Assembly: GCA_964372035.1 (NCBI GenBank)
Contig: CAYJPK010000017.1
Coordinates: 1-31,990 of the forward strand
Length of the DNA: 31,990 nucleotides
Direction: 5' to 3'
Source of the DNA: CAYJPK01 sp964372035
GTDB taxonomy: Bacteria > Desulfobacterota > Desulfovibrionia > Desulfovibrionales > Desulfovibrionaceae
Shown: positions 1 to 6,999 of the stretch, in pieces
Numbering within the stretch: position 1 is the stretch's first letter
Layout: the number at the start of each line of letters is the position of its first letter
Position numbers and translations under genes: made by a program
Notes under the pieces: model-generated
Databases searched by the model: none
Told to the model about the DNA's origin: nothing
The model's input: only the letters and a program-made list of their open reading frames with translations

Positions 1-14
1 AGATTGACTTAAGG

Positions 15-704
15 CTAAAACCCTAAATAGAACATGTAAAATCCGATTAACAGTATGCCTGTTCCCATGAAGATTTTTATAATACTACTAGTTCTTGCGT
101 AGCGTTGACTTTGTGAGAGTTTTTGCACAAGACCAATGGAAGTCCCTGCCACAACAGCTAATATGCCGTGTCCGATAGAATATAGTAGTAAAAGCAAAAC
201 TCCATAAGCAAGCTTACCCTTTGAGGCAACTATTGTTAAGAGTGCAATTAAAATGGGAGTTGAACATGGTGATGAGAAAATTCCACCAAGTATTCCAGCA
301 ATAAATGCACCAAATTGTCCTTTTTTTGTACTCTTAGAAATGAGGTAACTAGATGGAATTATTTCATAAATATCCCATGTTTGCAGTGCCATTAGAACCA
401 TAAGTATGCCTAGGAATATATACCATAAATCAGCGTGAGTCCCGATTAAGCTGCCTGCAGTTGCGGCTATTGCACCTAAAATTGTAAAAGTTACAGCAGA
501 ACCAAGAGCAAAAATCATTGATAATACAAAGGCTTTTCTAGTATTGCGTGAATCAGTACCGCCAACGTAGCCAATCACAAGTGGAATTGTAGATAGTGAG
601 CAAGGTGTAAAGGAGGTCAAAACACCTGCTAAGAGCGCAATAAGTGGCGCAAACCAATAACTTTCAAGCATTAAAGTTGAAAGCTGTTCTAAGAGCATAT
701 CCAT
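15..704 (-). CDS. ccdA: CcdA/DsbD-type thiol-disulfide electron transporter
   Basis: This is a 229-residue polytopic inner-membrane protein of the CcdA family. The family passes reducing equivalents from cytoplasmic thioredoxin across the membrane to periplasmic thiol proteins. About six hydrophobic segments are visible. The two redox cysteines fall in the expected helix-start motifs: C35 in SFTPCSLSTIP and C147 in SSPCSTPIL, each followed by prolines as in CcdA/DsbD. The length suits a stand-alone CcdA. Its ATG overlaps the stop of the upstream thioredoxin gene by one base (TAATG), so the two are translationally coupled and the thioredoxin is its probable periplasmic partner. The target (cytochrome c maturation or another oxidised protein) cannot be told from the sequence. 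Confidence 0.88.
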   Translation of the reverse strand: MDMLLEQLSTLMLESYWFAPLIALLAGVLTSFTPCSLSTIPLVIGYVGGTDSRNTRKAFVLSMIFALGSAVTFTILGAIAATAGSLIGTHADLWYIFLGILMVLMALQTWDIYEIIPSSYLISKSTKKGQFGAFIAGILGGIFSSPCSTPILIALLTIVASKGKLAYGVLLLLLYSIGHGILAVVAGTSIGLVQKLSQSQRYARTSSIIKIFMGTGILLIGFYMFYLGF

Positions 705-1225
705 TAACTAACTCCCATATCCTTTAATATAGCCCGCATTTGCTCTTCTGATAAACCGCCTTGATGCACTGTAAAAACATGCTCATTAGTATCTTTTGTT
801 TTATACATAGTAAAATTAATATTTAAGCTTTCAGATGGTACATATGGCTTGCCATCAGCTGTGTAGAAAAATTGAGTAGGAATAACTTGAACAGGAAAAC
901 CTTCAGCACCTTTTGGATTTTTCCATACATCAACAAATTGTATGATTGCAGTATCTTGCATTTCATTGTTCAAGCTTTGTAAAACAGGAGCCATTGCCTT
1001 GCATGGAACACAAGAATCAGCACCAAAATCCACAATAATCGGTAGTTTATTAGACTTTAGCTCTTCAATATTGACGGAGCTAACAGTTAGTGGAAATTTA
1101 AGATCATTGCTTGCTATACTAGCATGTGAACTTTGCTGTTCTGGAAGATTTTTCACGAACCAAATACCGATAATAATAGCAAAAATCACAAGAGGAACAA
1201 TTTTTTTTAAGGTGTTTTTATTCAT
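704..1225 (-). CDS. Membrane-anchored periplasmic thioredoxin-like protein
   Basis: This 173-residue protein has one N-terminal hydrophobic segment (about residues 9-25, preceded by lysines), which is an uncleaved signal anchor. The thioredoxin fold follows, with the active site C72-V-P-C75 in the context FGADSCVPCKAMAP. A VIPTQFF stretch supplies the cis-proline loop. It probably accepts electrons from the CcdA protein encoded immediately downstream and reduces periplasmic disulfides. It resembles the thioredoxin halves of TlpA/ResA/DsbD-gamma systems, but I cannot assign a substrate. The start has only a weak AGGT ribosome site. Upstream lie a transcription terminator and two copies of an ATCAA-N6-TTGAT palindrome that may control the operon. 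Confidence 0.85.
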   Translation of the reverse strand: MNKNTLKKIVPLVIFAIIIGIWFVKNLPEQQSSHASIASNDLKFPLTVSSVNIEELKSNKLPIIVDFGADSCVPCKAMAPVLQSLNNEMQDTAIIQFVDVWKNPKGAEGFPVQVIPTQFFYTADGKPYVPSESLNINFTMYKTKDTNEHVFTVHQGGLSEEQMRAILKDMGVS

Positions 1226-1264
1226 TTTAGTTACCTATTCAATGTAAAATTTAATATTTAAAGT

Positions 1265-1353
1265 TCAAATCAAAATAATTTGATGTGAATTTTCAAAAAA
1301 CAACCATCTAATAGTTATAGATGGTTATTGTCAAATCAAAATAACTTGATGTG
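1265..1353. repeat. Pair of 23-bp direct repeats, each containing an ATCAA-N6-TTGAT palindrome
   Basis: Copies lie at 1265-1287 and 1331-1353 and differ at one position. The core of copy 1 is ATCAAAATAATTTGAT, and copy 2 carries C in place of one T. Spacing is 66 bp start to start. They flank the yjdM terminator and lie just upstream of the thioredoxin-ccdA pair. They look like two binding sites for one dimeric regulator. The half-site order (ATCAA...TTGAT) is the reverse of the FNR box, so FNR is not implied. No regulator gene is adjacent. Confidence 0.5.
1294..1326 (-). terminator. Intrinsic terminator downstream of yjdM
   Basis: On the minus strand a perfect 9-bp stem AACCATCTA/TAGATGGTT (1318-1326 with 1302-1310, 7-nt loop) is followed by GTTTTTTG. 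It lies about 95 bp after the yjdM stop and separates yjdM from the thioredoxin-ccdA pair. Confidence 0.7.
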
Positions 1354-1421
1354 TTAAATATAATGAATAAAAATTTAATGTCAATATTTTTTTTATTTAT
1401 GCTTTATTTATATTAAACTAA

Positions 1422-1763
1422 TTAAGCTTTCTTAACAAATTCAGACTTAAGGTTCATAGAGCCAAAACCAGCTATTCTACAGGAGATATTATGTCCAGCT
1501 TCATCAACTAGTGTAATATTCTTAACTATTGTACCTTGTTTAATAGGGTTTGAAGCCCCTTTTACTTTTAAGTCTTTAATAACAACAACGCTGTCACCAT
1601 TTTGTAAGGTGTTGCCATGAGCATCAACAACTTTTACTTCATTTTCATTCTCATTTTCTGTACCATTCCATTCATATGAACACTCAGGACAAACATTATT
1701 CATGCCATCATGGTAAGTATATGAGCAATCACATTTTGGGCAATTTGGATTTTCTGTAGACAT
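1422..1763 (-). CDS. yjdM: YjdM/PhnA-family zinc-ribbon protein
   Basis: This 113-residue protein closely matches the pattern of E. coli YjdM (formerly PhnA). It has an N-terminal zinc ribbon with two CxxC-type knuckles (CPKCDCSYTYHDG, then NVCPECSYEW) and the family C-terminal half with VVVIKDLKVKGAS and a LKSEFVKKA ending. Despite its old name, YjdM is not needed for C-P lyase and has no well-established biochemical role. I start it at the ATG at 1763. That start has a GAGG ribosome site, and a well-formed promoter (1794-1822) sits downstream of the longer upstream start, which could not be transcribed from it. The gene is monocistronic, divergent from the hybrid kinase, and ends at the 1294-1326 terminator. 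Confidence 0.9.
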   Translation of the reverse strand: MSTENPNCPKCDCSYTYHDGMNNVCPECSYEWNGTENENENEVKVVDAHGNTLQNGDSVVVIKDLKVKGASNPIKQGTIVKNITLVDEAGHNISCRIAGFGSMNLKSEFVKKA

Positions 1764-1793
1764 AGTTTCCTCATCTTTATTTAATATTTTTCT

Positions 1794-1822
1794 TTTATAA
1801 GACGATATTGCAAAACTAGCAA
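1794..1822 (-). promoter_or_regulatory. Sigma-70-type promoter of yjdM
   Basis: Minus strand: TTGCTA (1822-1817), 17-bp spacer, TATAAA (1799-1794). It lies about 30 bp before the yjdM ATG and supports the shorter start. Confidence 0.6.
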
Positions 1823-1895
1823 GCTGTAACTTCATAGTTATTGCTTTAAATTAAAATATTATTAAGCTATAAAAATATTAAATCAATCTGCATAA

Positions 1896-1924
1896 TTGAC
1901 ATTTAATGCTATAGGTACTATTTT
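1896..1924 (+). promoter_or_regulatory. Sigma-70-type promoter of the hybrid kinase
   Basis: TTGACA (1896-1901), 17-bp spacer, TATTTT (1919-1924). The -35 box is perfect. An open reading frame beginning at 1896 would start inside this -35, so translation must begin further down. Confidence 0.55.
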
Positions 1925-1979
1925 ATTAGAAGGTTCGGGAATTGTTTTAATCTTTTATTTTAATAATATGAGGTTTACC

Positions 1980-4900
1980 ATGACGCAAAGTGCTTCTAAT
2001 ATTACAAGTTTTTTAAATGCTAAATTTGGTACATCTTCACAGACACTTTGCTGTTGGAGCGCCGATGGTAGTCCACTTTTTGCTACAAATAGTTTTTTGG
2101 ACTTTTTTGGTGTAAAAAACTTAGAGCCTTTTGCAACACATTTTTATACTTTTTCCCCAGAATTACAATTAGACAATAGCTTATCAAGTATAAGCTGTGA
2201 CGAATATTTTGTGCAAGCACTAGAAGAATATTCTTGTTTATTTGCTTGGCGACATTATATAAATGACAAAAATAAAAATGTAACTTATTCATTTTCTACC
2301 TTAAATTATGCTTCTCAAAAAATAATTTTGGCTCGTATGAATTATGATTGTTCGTTACTTAAGAAAGATATAAATACGCGTCATGCTAGCATGGAGCTTT
2401 TATTTGATAACTCTCCATTTGCATTCTGTTTGTGGAGTAAAGATAAAAAATTTGTTAGGTGTAATGCCACCTTATTAAAACTTTTAGGTGTGAAAACAGA
2501 AGAAGAATTTGCAAATAATCAAGAGAAGTTTTTTCCTGAATATCAAGCGTGTGGAAATAAATCTACTGACTTGATGGATAAATATTTTGCTGAAGTCTTT
2601 AGGAATGGTCATGGTCGGGTTGAGTGGAATTGGCTTGATAATGATGGAGTTGAATTTATCACAGGCAATATTTTAGCTAGAGTTGAATATAACGGCGAAG
2701 AAATGCTTGCTGAATATATTTATGACTTGAAGGAAACTAAAGCAAATCTTGCCAGAATAAAAGAAGCTGAAGAAAGAGCACAGTTTATGCTTGACGGCAC
2801 TCCAATGGGCATTGAAATTTGGAATGTTGATGGCGAAATTATTGATTGTAATCTTGAACTTCTTAGTATGTTTGATTTTAAAACAAAAGATGAATATATC
2901 GAAAATTACTTGGAAATTTATCCTGAATTTCAGCCAAATGGTGAAAAAACAATTGATTTTGCATTAAGGCATTTTTTATATGCCATGAATACTGGAACAG
3001 TAACTTTTGAATGGATGTTGCACACTCGAGAAGAAAATAAGCCTTATCCATGCGAAGTTACTTTTACCAAAACTCGTTACAAAGATGAAGATATTGTTCT
3101 TTGTTATACTCGTGACCTTAGAGAGCTAAAAGCTTCAGAAGATAAAGCAGAGCAGGCAGAAGAAAATAATCGAGTCATTTTAGAAAATCTCCCTAGCTGT
3201 ATATTCTTTTGGAATAAGGATTTAGAATTATTCGATTGTAACTCTTATACCTTACAAATTTTTGGCATTGATAGTAAAGAAAAACTTATAGAGCAATTTT
3301 TTGAATTATCTCCAGAATATCAACCAAATGGAGCTTTATCAAAAGATTTGTTGAAAACTGGTCTTAAAAGGACCTTTGAGAATGGTGTTTTCTTTGGTGA
3401 ATGGACACATAAACTTCCTACTGGTGAATTAGTTCCTATGAGTTTTAGTTGTGTTCATACACAGTTGCATGGAGAGGATATAGTTGTTGCATATGCAAAT
3501 GATTTACGAGAGATTAAGAATGCTCAAGCTTTAGTTGAAGAAGTTGAGCTTCGTAATAAACTTATGCTTGATTCTCTGCCTATGATTGTGCATTTTTGGG
3601 ACGATGATTCTAATCTTATCTATACCAATTTAGAAGGTGCTAACACTTTTGGCTATGAAACGCAAGAAGACTATCTAGAAAACTTTATGGATACAGTTCC
3701 TGAATTTCAGCCAAATGGTGATAGGTCAGATTTAAGAATGCATCGCATTATCATTGAGGCATTTGAATATGGGACTGCATATGCTGAATTTGTATGTCGC
3801 CATGCAATCACGCGTGAAGAAATTCCTGTTAGCATTATGGTTATGCGGGCATCTTATCAAGGCAAGCGTGGTCTTATTGCCTATTTAAAAGATATGCGTG
3901 AGCATAAAGCAATGCTTGAAGAAATTCATGCGAATGAAAGAGCGCTTAGAGATGCAAAAGAACTTGCAGAAAGTAGCACAAAGGCAAAAAGTGAGTTTTT
4001 GGCTAATATGAGCCATGAAATTCGTACGCCCATGAATGGTATTCTTGGTTTACTTCGCTTGATTGAAGAAACAGAATTAAGCCCTATACAAAGAGATTAT
4101 ATTGATAAAACAGTCTTTTCTGCCAATAATCTTTTACGTATTATTAATGATATTTTGGACTTCTCAAAAATTGAAGCAGGTAAGCTTGAAATGGAATCTA
4201 CACCATTTACTTTGCAGCAACTTTGTGAAGATATTCTAAGTTTATATAGACCTCTTAGTGAAAATAAGGGGCTAACTTTACGCACAAACTCTGGAAAAGA
4301 AGCAAACACAGTGCTACTTGGTGACTCTTTGCGCCTTAAGCAAGTATTATTCAACCTTATTAGTAATGCTATAAAGTTTACTCGCTCTGGCTTTGTGAGC
4401 CTTGATATTGAGTGTGAACGAATTGAAGGCAATGAGATTAGATGTATCTTTTCTGTTCAAGATACAGGCATTGGGCTTAGTCCAGAGCAAGTTGATAAAT
4501 TGTTTACAGCATTTTCACAAGCAGATAGCTCAATTTCACGTAAATTTGGCGGTACTGGGCTAGGGCTTGTTATTTCACGCAGTATCATTTCGATGATGCG
4601 AGGTAATATTTGGGTAGAGAGTGTGCTCGGTAAAGGTTCAACCTTTTATTGTAGCGCTGTTTTTGAGTTAAATGCAATATATGAACCTGACTTGAGTGAA
4701 GAATATTTTGATGATTTAAATAATTTTGAATATGGTTCAGAACTTATATTGTTAGTTGAAGATAATGATATTAATCAACTTATTGCTGAGGAGTTATTGA
4801 CTAAAGTTGGCTATAAGGTTGATATTGCGTGCAATGGTCAAGAAGCTATTGATATGATAGACAAAAAACCATATGAGCTAGTTCTTATGGATATTCAAAT

Positions 4901-5111
4901 GCCACTTGTTGATGGTTATACTGCAACTAGAGAAATTAGAAAAGATGAAAAATATAAATCATTACCTATAATAGCAATGAGTGCGCATGCAATGACTGGC
5001 GATAGAGAAATTAGCTTGTCAAATGGCATGAATGACCATATTACAAAGCCAATTGACCCACAAGTTTTATATAAAGCTTTGCGACATTGGTTAAATAAAG
5101 CGCACCATTAG
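1980..5111 (+). CDS. Hybrid sensor histidine kinase with five PAS-like repeats and a receiver domain
   Basis: This 1043-residue cytoplasmic protein has no signal peptide or membrane segment. The N-terminal 650 residues hold five PAS-like units. Each carries a version of the signature PEYQPNG, at P60 (degenerate: PELQLDN), P186 (PEYQACG), P315, P445 and P574, spaced 126-130 residues. A short helical linker leads to HisKA with the H-box MSHEIRTPMNG (phosphorylated H679). The ATPase domain follows, with the N-box LFNLISNAIKF, DTGIGL and GGTGLGL. A C-terminal receiver has D971 in LMDIQMP and the switch lysine in ITKPIDP. The start at 1980 has GAGG six bases upstream. The input signal is unknown; the absence of membrane helices argues for a soluble cue. 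No separate Hpt protein or DNA-binding partner is adjacent, so its phosphorelay partner is encoded elsewhere. Confidence 0.92.
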   Translation: MTQSASNITSFLNAKFGTSSQTLCCWSADGSPLFATNSFLDFFGVKNLEPFATHFYTFSPELQLDNSLSSISCDEYFVQALEEYSCLFAWRHYINDKNKNVTYSFSTLNYASQKIILARMNYDCSLLKKDINTRHASMELLFDNSPFAFCLWSKDKKFVRCNATLLKLLGVKTEEEFANNQEKFFPEYQACGNKSTDLMDKYFAEVFRNGHGRVEWNWLDNDGVEFITGNILARVEYNGEEMLAEYIYDLKETKANLARIKEAEERAQFMLDGTPMGIEIWNVDGEIIDCNLELLSMFDFKTKDEYIENYLEIYPEFQPNGEKTIDFALRHFLYAMNTGTVTFEWMLHTREENKPYPCEVTFTKTRYKDEDIVLCYTRDLRELKASEDKAEQAEENNRVILENLPSCIFFWNKDLELFDCNSYTLQIFGIDSKEKLIEQFFELSPEYQPNGALSKDLLKTGLKRTFENGVFFGEWTHKLPTGELVPMSFSCVHTQLHGEDIVVAYANDLREIKNAQALVEEVELRNKLMLDSLPMIVHFWDDDSNLIYTNLEGANTFGYETQEDYLENFMDTVPEFQPNGDRSDLRMHRIIIEAFEYGTAYAEFVCRHAITREEIPVSIMVMRASYQGKRGLIAYLKDMREHKAMLEEIHANERALRDAKELAESSTKAKSEFLANMSHEIRTPMNGILGLLRLIEETELSPIQRDYIDKTVFSANNLLRIINDILDFSKIEAGKLEMESTPFTLQQLCEDILSLYRPLSENKGLTLRTNSGKEANTVLLGDSLRLKQVLFNLISNAIKFTRSGFVSLDIECERIEGNEIRCIFSVQDTGIGLSPEQVDKLFTAFSQADSSISRKFGGTGLGLVISRSIISMMRGNIWVESVLGKGSTFYCSAVFELNAIYEPDLSEEYFDDLNNFEYGSELILLVEDNDINQLIAEELLTKVGYKVDIACNGQEAIDMIDKKPYELVLMDIQMPLVDGYTATREIRKDEKYKSLPIIAMSAHAMTGDREISLSNGMNDHITKPIDPQVLYKALRHWLNKAHH

Positions 5112-5180
5112 GCAGATATAGCTGTATTAGTATTGCTTATAATATTTTTTGGGATTTAATATTGTTTTAAATATTAATTT

Positions 5181-5212
5181 GTAGTTATTAGTCATGTAGT
5201 ACTAATAACTAC
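5181..5212. other. 12-bp perfect stem-loop downstream of the hybrid kinase
   Basis: GTAGTTATTAGT (5181-5192) pairs perfectly with ACTAATAACTAC (5201-5212) around an 8-nt loop. It has no adjacent T-run on either strand, so it is not a classic terminator. It may protect the 3' end of the kinase mRNA or be a protein-binding inverted repeat. Confidence 0.5.
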
Positions 5213-5251
5213 GTGATGGTATTTCTTTTGTTATGGCTCGTAAATATAGTT

Positions 5252-5288
5252 AAAAAAAATTAGGCTTGTGAATTTAATTCACAAGCCT
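5252..5288 (-). terminator. Strong intrinsic terminator between convergent genes
   Basis: An 11-bp perfect stem AGGCTTGTGAA/TTCACAAGCCT (5262-5272 with 5278-5288) is followed on the minus strand by AATTTTTTTT. It ends transcription of the small secreted-protein gene. On the plus strand only a weak GTTGGTTTT follows, so it may also slow read-through from the kinase. The rest of the 5112-5442 gap (apart from the 5181 stem) is A/T-rich with nothing recognisable. Confidence 0.75.
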
Positions 5289-5442
5289 GTTGGTTTTATG
5301 AGTATCTTGACAGGATTTTTAATTATATTTTATTATATAATTACATAATACCGTTTATAAGATAAATAATATCGTGTAATCATATAATATATTCACTATG
5401 ATGACTGCAAAAACTAAAGTGTTATTTTAAAAAACATAAAAT

Positions 5443-5736
5443 TTAATTCATTGTTTTAGTTTTACTGTAGCCAAACTCATAAACACCAGAGATTTTAATA
5501 TCAACTTTTTTTGAATCTTTGTGTAGATTTTTTTGCTTTTTGATACGTTCTTGAACTTTTTTAAGATCGGCAGCCTTAAATTCTTTTTGAATTTGCTTTT
5601 TGCCATGACGTTCTGCTTGAATTTGTGAATTTGTGATAAAACCAGCTGAGGCTGTGCTTGCAAAACTAATAATAATTGCGCTAGCTAAACTAAGTTTCAA
5701 TGTATTTGCTAATAATTTATTCATAAAATTCATCAT
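5443..5736 (-). CDS. Small secreted lysine-rich protein of unknown function
   Basis: This 97-residue product has a clear Sec signal peptide: N-terminal Lys, a hydrophobic core LASAIIISFAS, and a likely cut after ASTASA before GFITNS. The mature part (about 66 residues) is strongly basic, with a Lys/Gln-rich predicted helix and then a short beta-like tail DIKISGVYEFGY. I do not recognise a family. A start at the ATG at 5736 is preferred because TGGAG lies seven bases upstream; four in-frame codons upstream would otherwise overlap the ribosome site. It has its own terminator and no operon partner. The export signal, ribosome site and terminator together make a real gene likely. Its role could be envelope-associated, but nothing in the sequence shows it. 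Confidence 0.7.
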   Translation of the reverse strand: MMNFMNKLLANTLKLSLASAIIISFASTASAGFITNSQIQAERHGKKQIQKEFKAADLKKVQERIKKQKNLHKDSKKVDIKISGVYEFGYSKTKTMN

Positions 5737-5971
5737 GTTATGCTCCATATATTTGCTGTGTCAAAAAAACAACAATGTTCAAATTTTTATCCTGTTTTTC
5801 TTATAACACAAAAAAAAATAAATGTAAGTAGTTAATTTTATTTAAAAAAAGTCTAGACTTTTTCTAATTCTTCTTTTTTCTTTATTACCAAGCAGTTAAG
5901 GGGAAAAAGTTTTTTTAAAAAAAGTTAAATTTTTTTTACTGCATTTTTTTAAAACTAAAAACACTATCCTC

Positions 5972-5999
5972 TTGACTATGCTTAAGTAGATGTTATTAT
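5972..5999 (+). promoter_or_regulatory. Promoter of dnaJ-clpB
   Basis: TTGACT (5972-5977), 16-bp spacer, TATTAT (5994-5999), about 47 bp before the dnaJ ATG. It reads best as a sigma-70-type site. I see no CIRCE inverted repeat and cannot decide whether a heat-shock sigma factor uses it. The upstream 5749-5971 stretch is A/T homopolymer-rich and otherwise blank. Confidence 0.45.
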
Positions 6000-6046
6000 C
6001 TTATGCAGGAATGATGCCGAATTGTGAAAAGCTAGGGAGTACAAGC

Positions 6047-6973
6047 ATGAGCGTAGAATATAAAGATTATTATAAGATACTTGGAGTGGATAAAAAGGCT
6101 CCAAAAGAAGAAATTTCAAAAGCATTCAAAAAATTGGCGCGCAAATATCATCCAGACTTAAACCCTGATGATAAAGTTGCTGAGTCAAAGTTTAAAGAAA
6201 TTAATGAAGCTCACGAAGTTTTAAAAGATCCAGAAAAGCGTAAAATGTACGATCAGCTTGGTCCTAATTGGCAACATGGTCAACAATTTCAAGGTGCTTC
6301 TGGCTTTGGGCGAGGAGCTTATAATCAAGCTGGTTTTGATTTTGGTGGTGGTGCGTTTAGTGATTTCTTTGAAAGTTTATTTGGTAACGGCGGAATGAAC
6401 TTTGGTCAACAGCGTGCTAGTCATGGCTTTGGTGATTTTGGTGCTCATAGCCATCAAAGCCGTGGAAATGATGTTGAAACTGAGCTTAAGCTTAGCCTTG
6501 AAGATGTTTTAAAGGGTGGCGAGAAAAAATTTACAGTTAAAATTAATGGTGCCATCAAAACTTTGCAAGTCAATGTTCCTGCTGGAGTTAAAGAAGGAGC
6601 AAAACTTCGCTTGAGCGGTCAGGGTGAAGCTGGTATGGGTGGTGTTGCTGGTGATTTATATTTAAAAATTGCTTATATCAAGCATGACTTATTTGAAGTT
6701 GATGGTAACAATATCACTTACAATCTTAAACTTATGCCTTGGCAAGCTGTTTTAGGCGCAAAGTTACGTATTCCAACACTTGAAAATGAAGTTGAGTTAA
6801 ATATTAAAGCAGATACGCATGCGGGAAACAAGCTTCGTTTAAGTGGAAAAGGTCTTGGTGCTCCAAATAAGCGTGGTGATTTATACATTCATATAGGCAT
6901 TGATACACCAAGTGAAATTAATGAAGAGCAACTTGAGTTATGGAAAAAACTCGAAGAATTAAATAGTAATTAA
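6047..6973 (+). CDS. cbpA: DnaJ/CbpA-type Hsp40 co-chaperone lacking the zinc finger
   Basis: This 308-residue co-chaperone stimulates DnaK ATPase and delivers clients. The J domain occupies residues 1-70, with the essential HPD at 35-37 (KYHPDLNP). A Gly/Phe-rich segment runs from about 75 to 135 (FGRGAY, FDFGGGAF, FGNGG). Two beta-sandwich C-terminal domains follow (NVPAGVKEGAKLRLSGQGE and the second KLRLSGKGLG). The CxxCxGxG zinc repeats of full DnaJ are absent, making it CbpA-like. The start at 6047 has AGGGAG upstream and lies after the promoter; an upstream in-frame ATG at 5990 overlaps the -10 box. ClpB follows after 26 bp, so the pair forms a disaggregase unit working with DnaK. Annotation as dnaJ would be equally acceptable. 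Confidence 0.92.
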   Translation: MSVEYKDYYKILGVDKKAPKEEISKAFKKLARKYHPDLNPDDKVAESKFKEINEAHEVLKDPEKRKMYDQLGPNWQHGQQFQGASGFGRGAYNQAGFDFGGGAFSDFFESLFGNGGMNFGQQRASHGFGDFGAHSHQSRGNDVETELKLSLEDVLKGGEKKFTVKINGAIKTLQVNVPAGVKEGAKLRLSGQGEAGMGGVAGDLYLKIAYIKHDLFEVDGNNITYNLKLMPWQAVLGAKLRIPTLENEVELNIKADTHAGNKLRLSGKGLGAPNKRGDLYIHIGIDTPSEINEEQLELWKKLEELNSN

Positions 6974-6999
6974 AAAATATATAATGGCAGGTGCATTTT

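Noticed and set aside
1265..1287. FNR box
   Set aside because: The half-sites are ATCAA...TTGAT with a 6-bp gap, the reverse of the FNR order TTGAT-N4-ATCAA.
5749..6046. CIRCE/HrcA operator before dnaJ-clpB
   Set aside because: No TTAGCACTC-N9-GAGTGCTAA-like inverted repeat is present.
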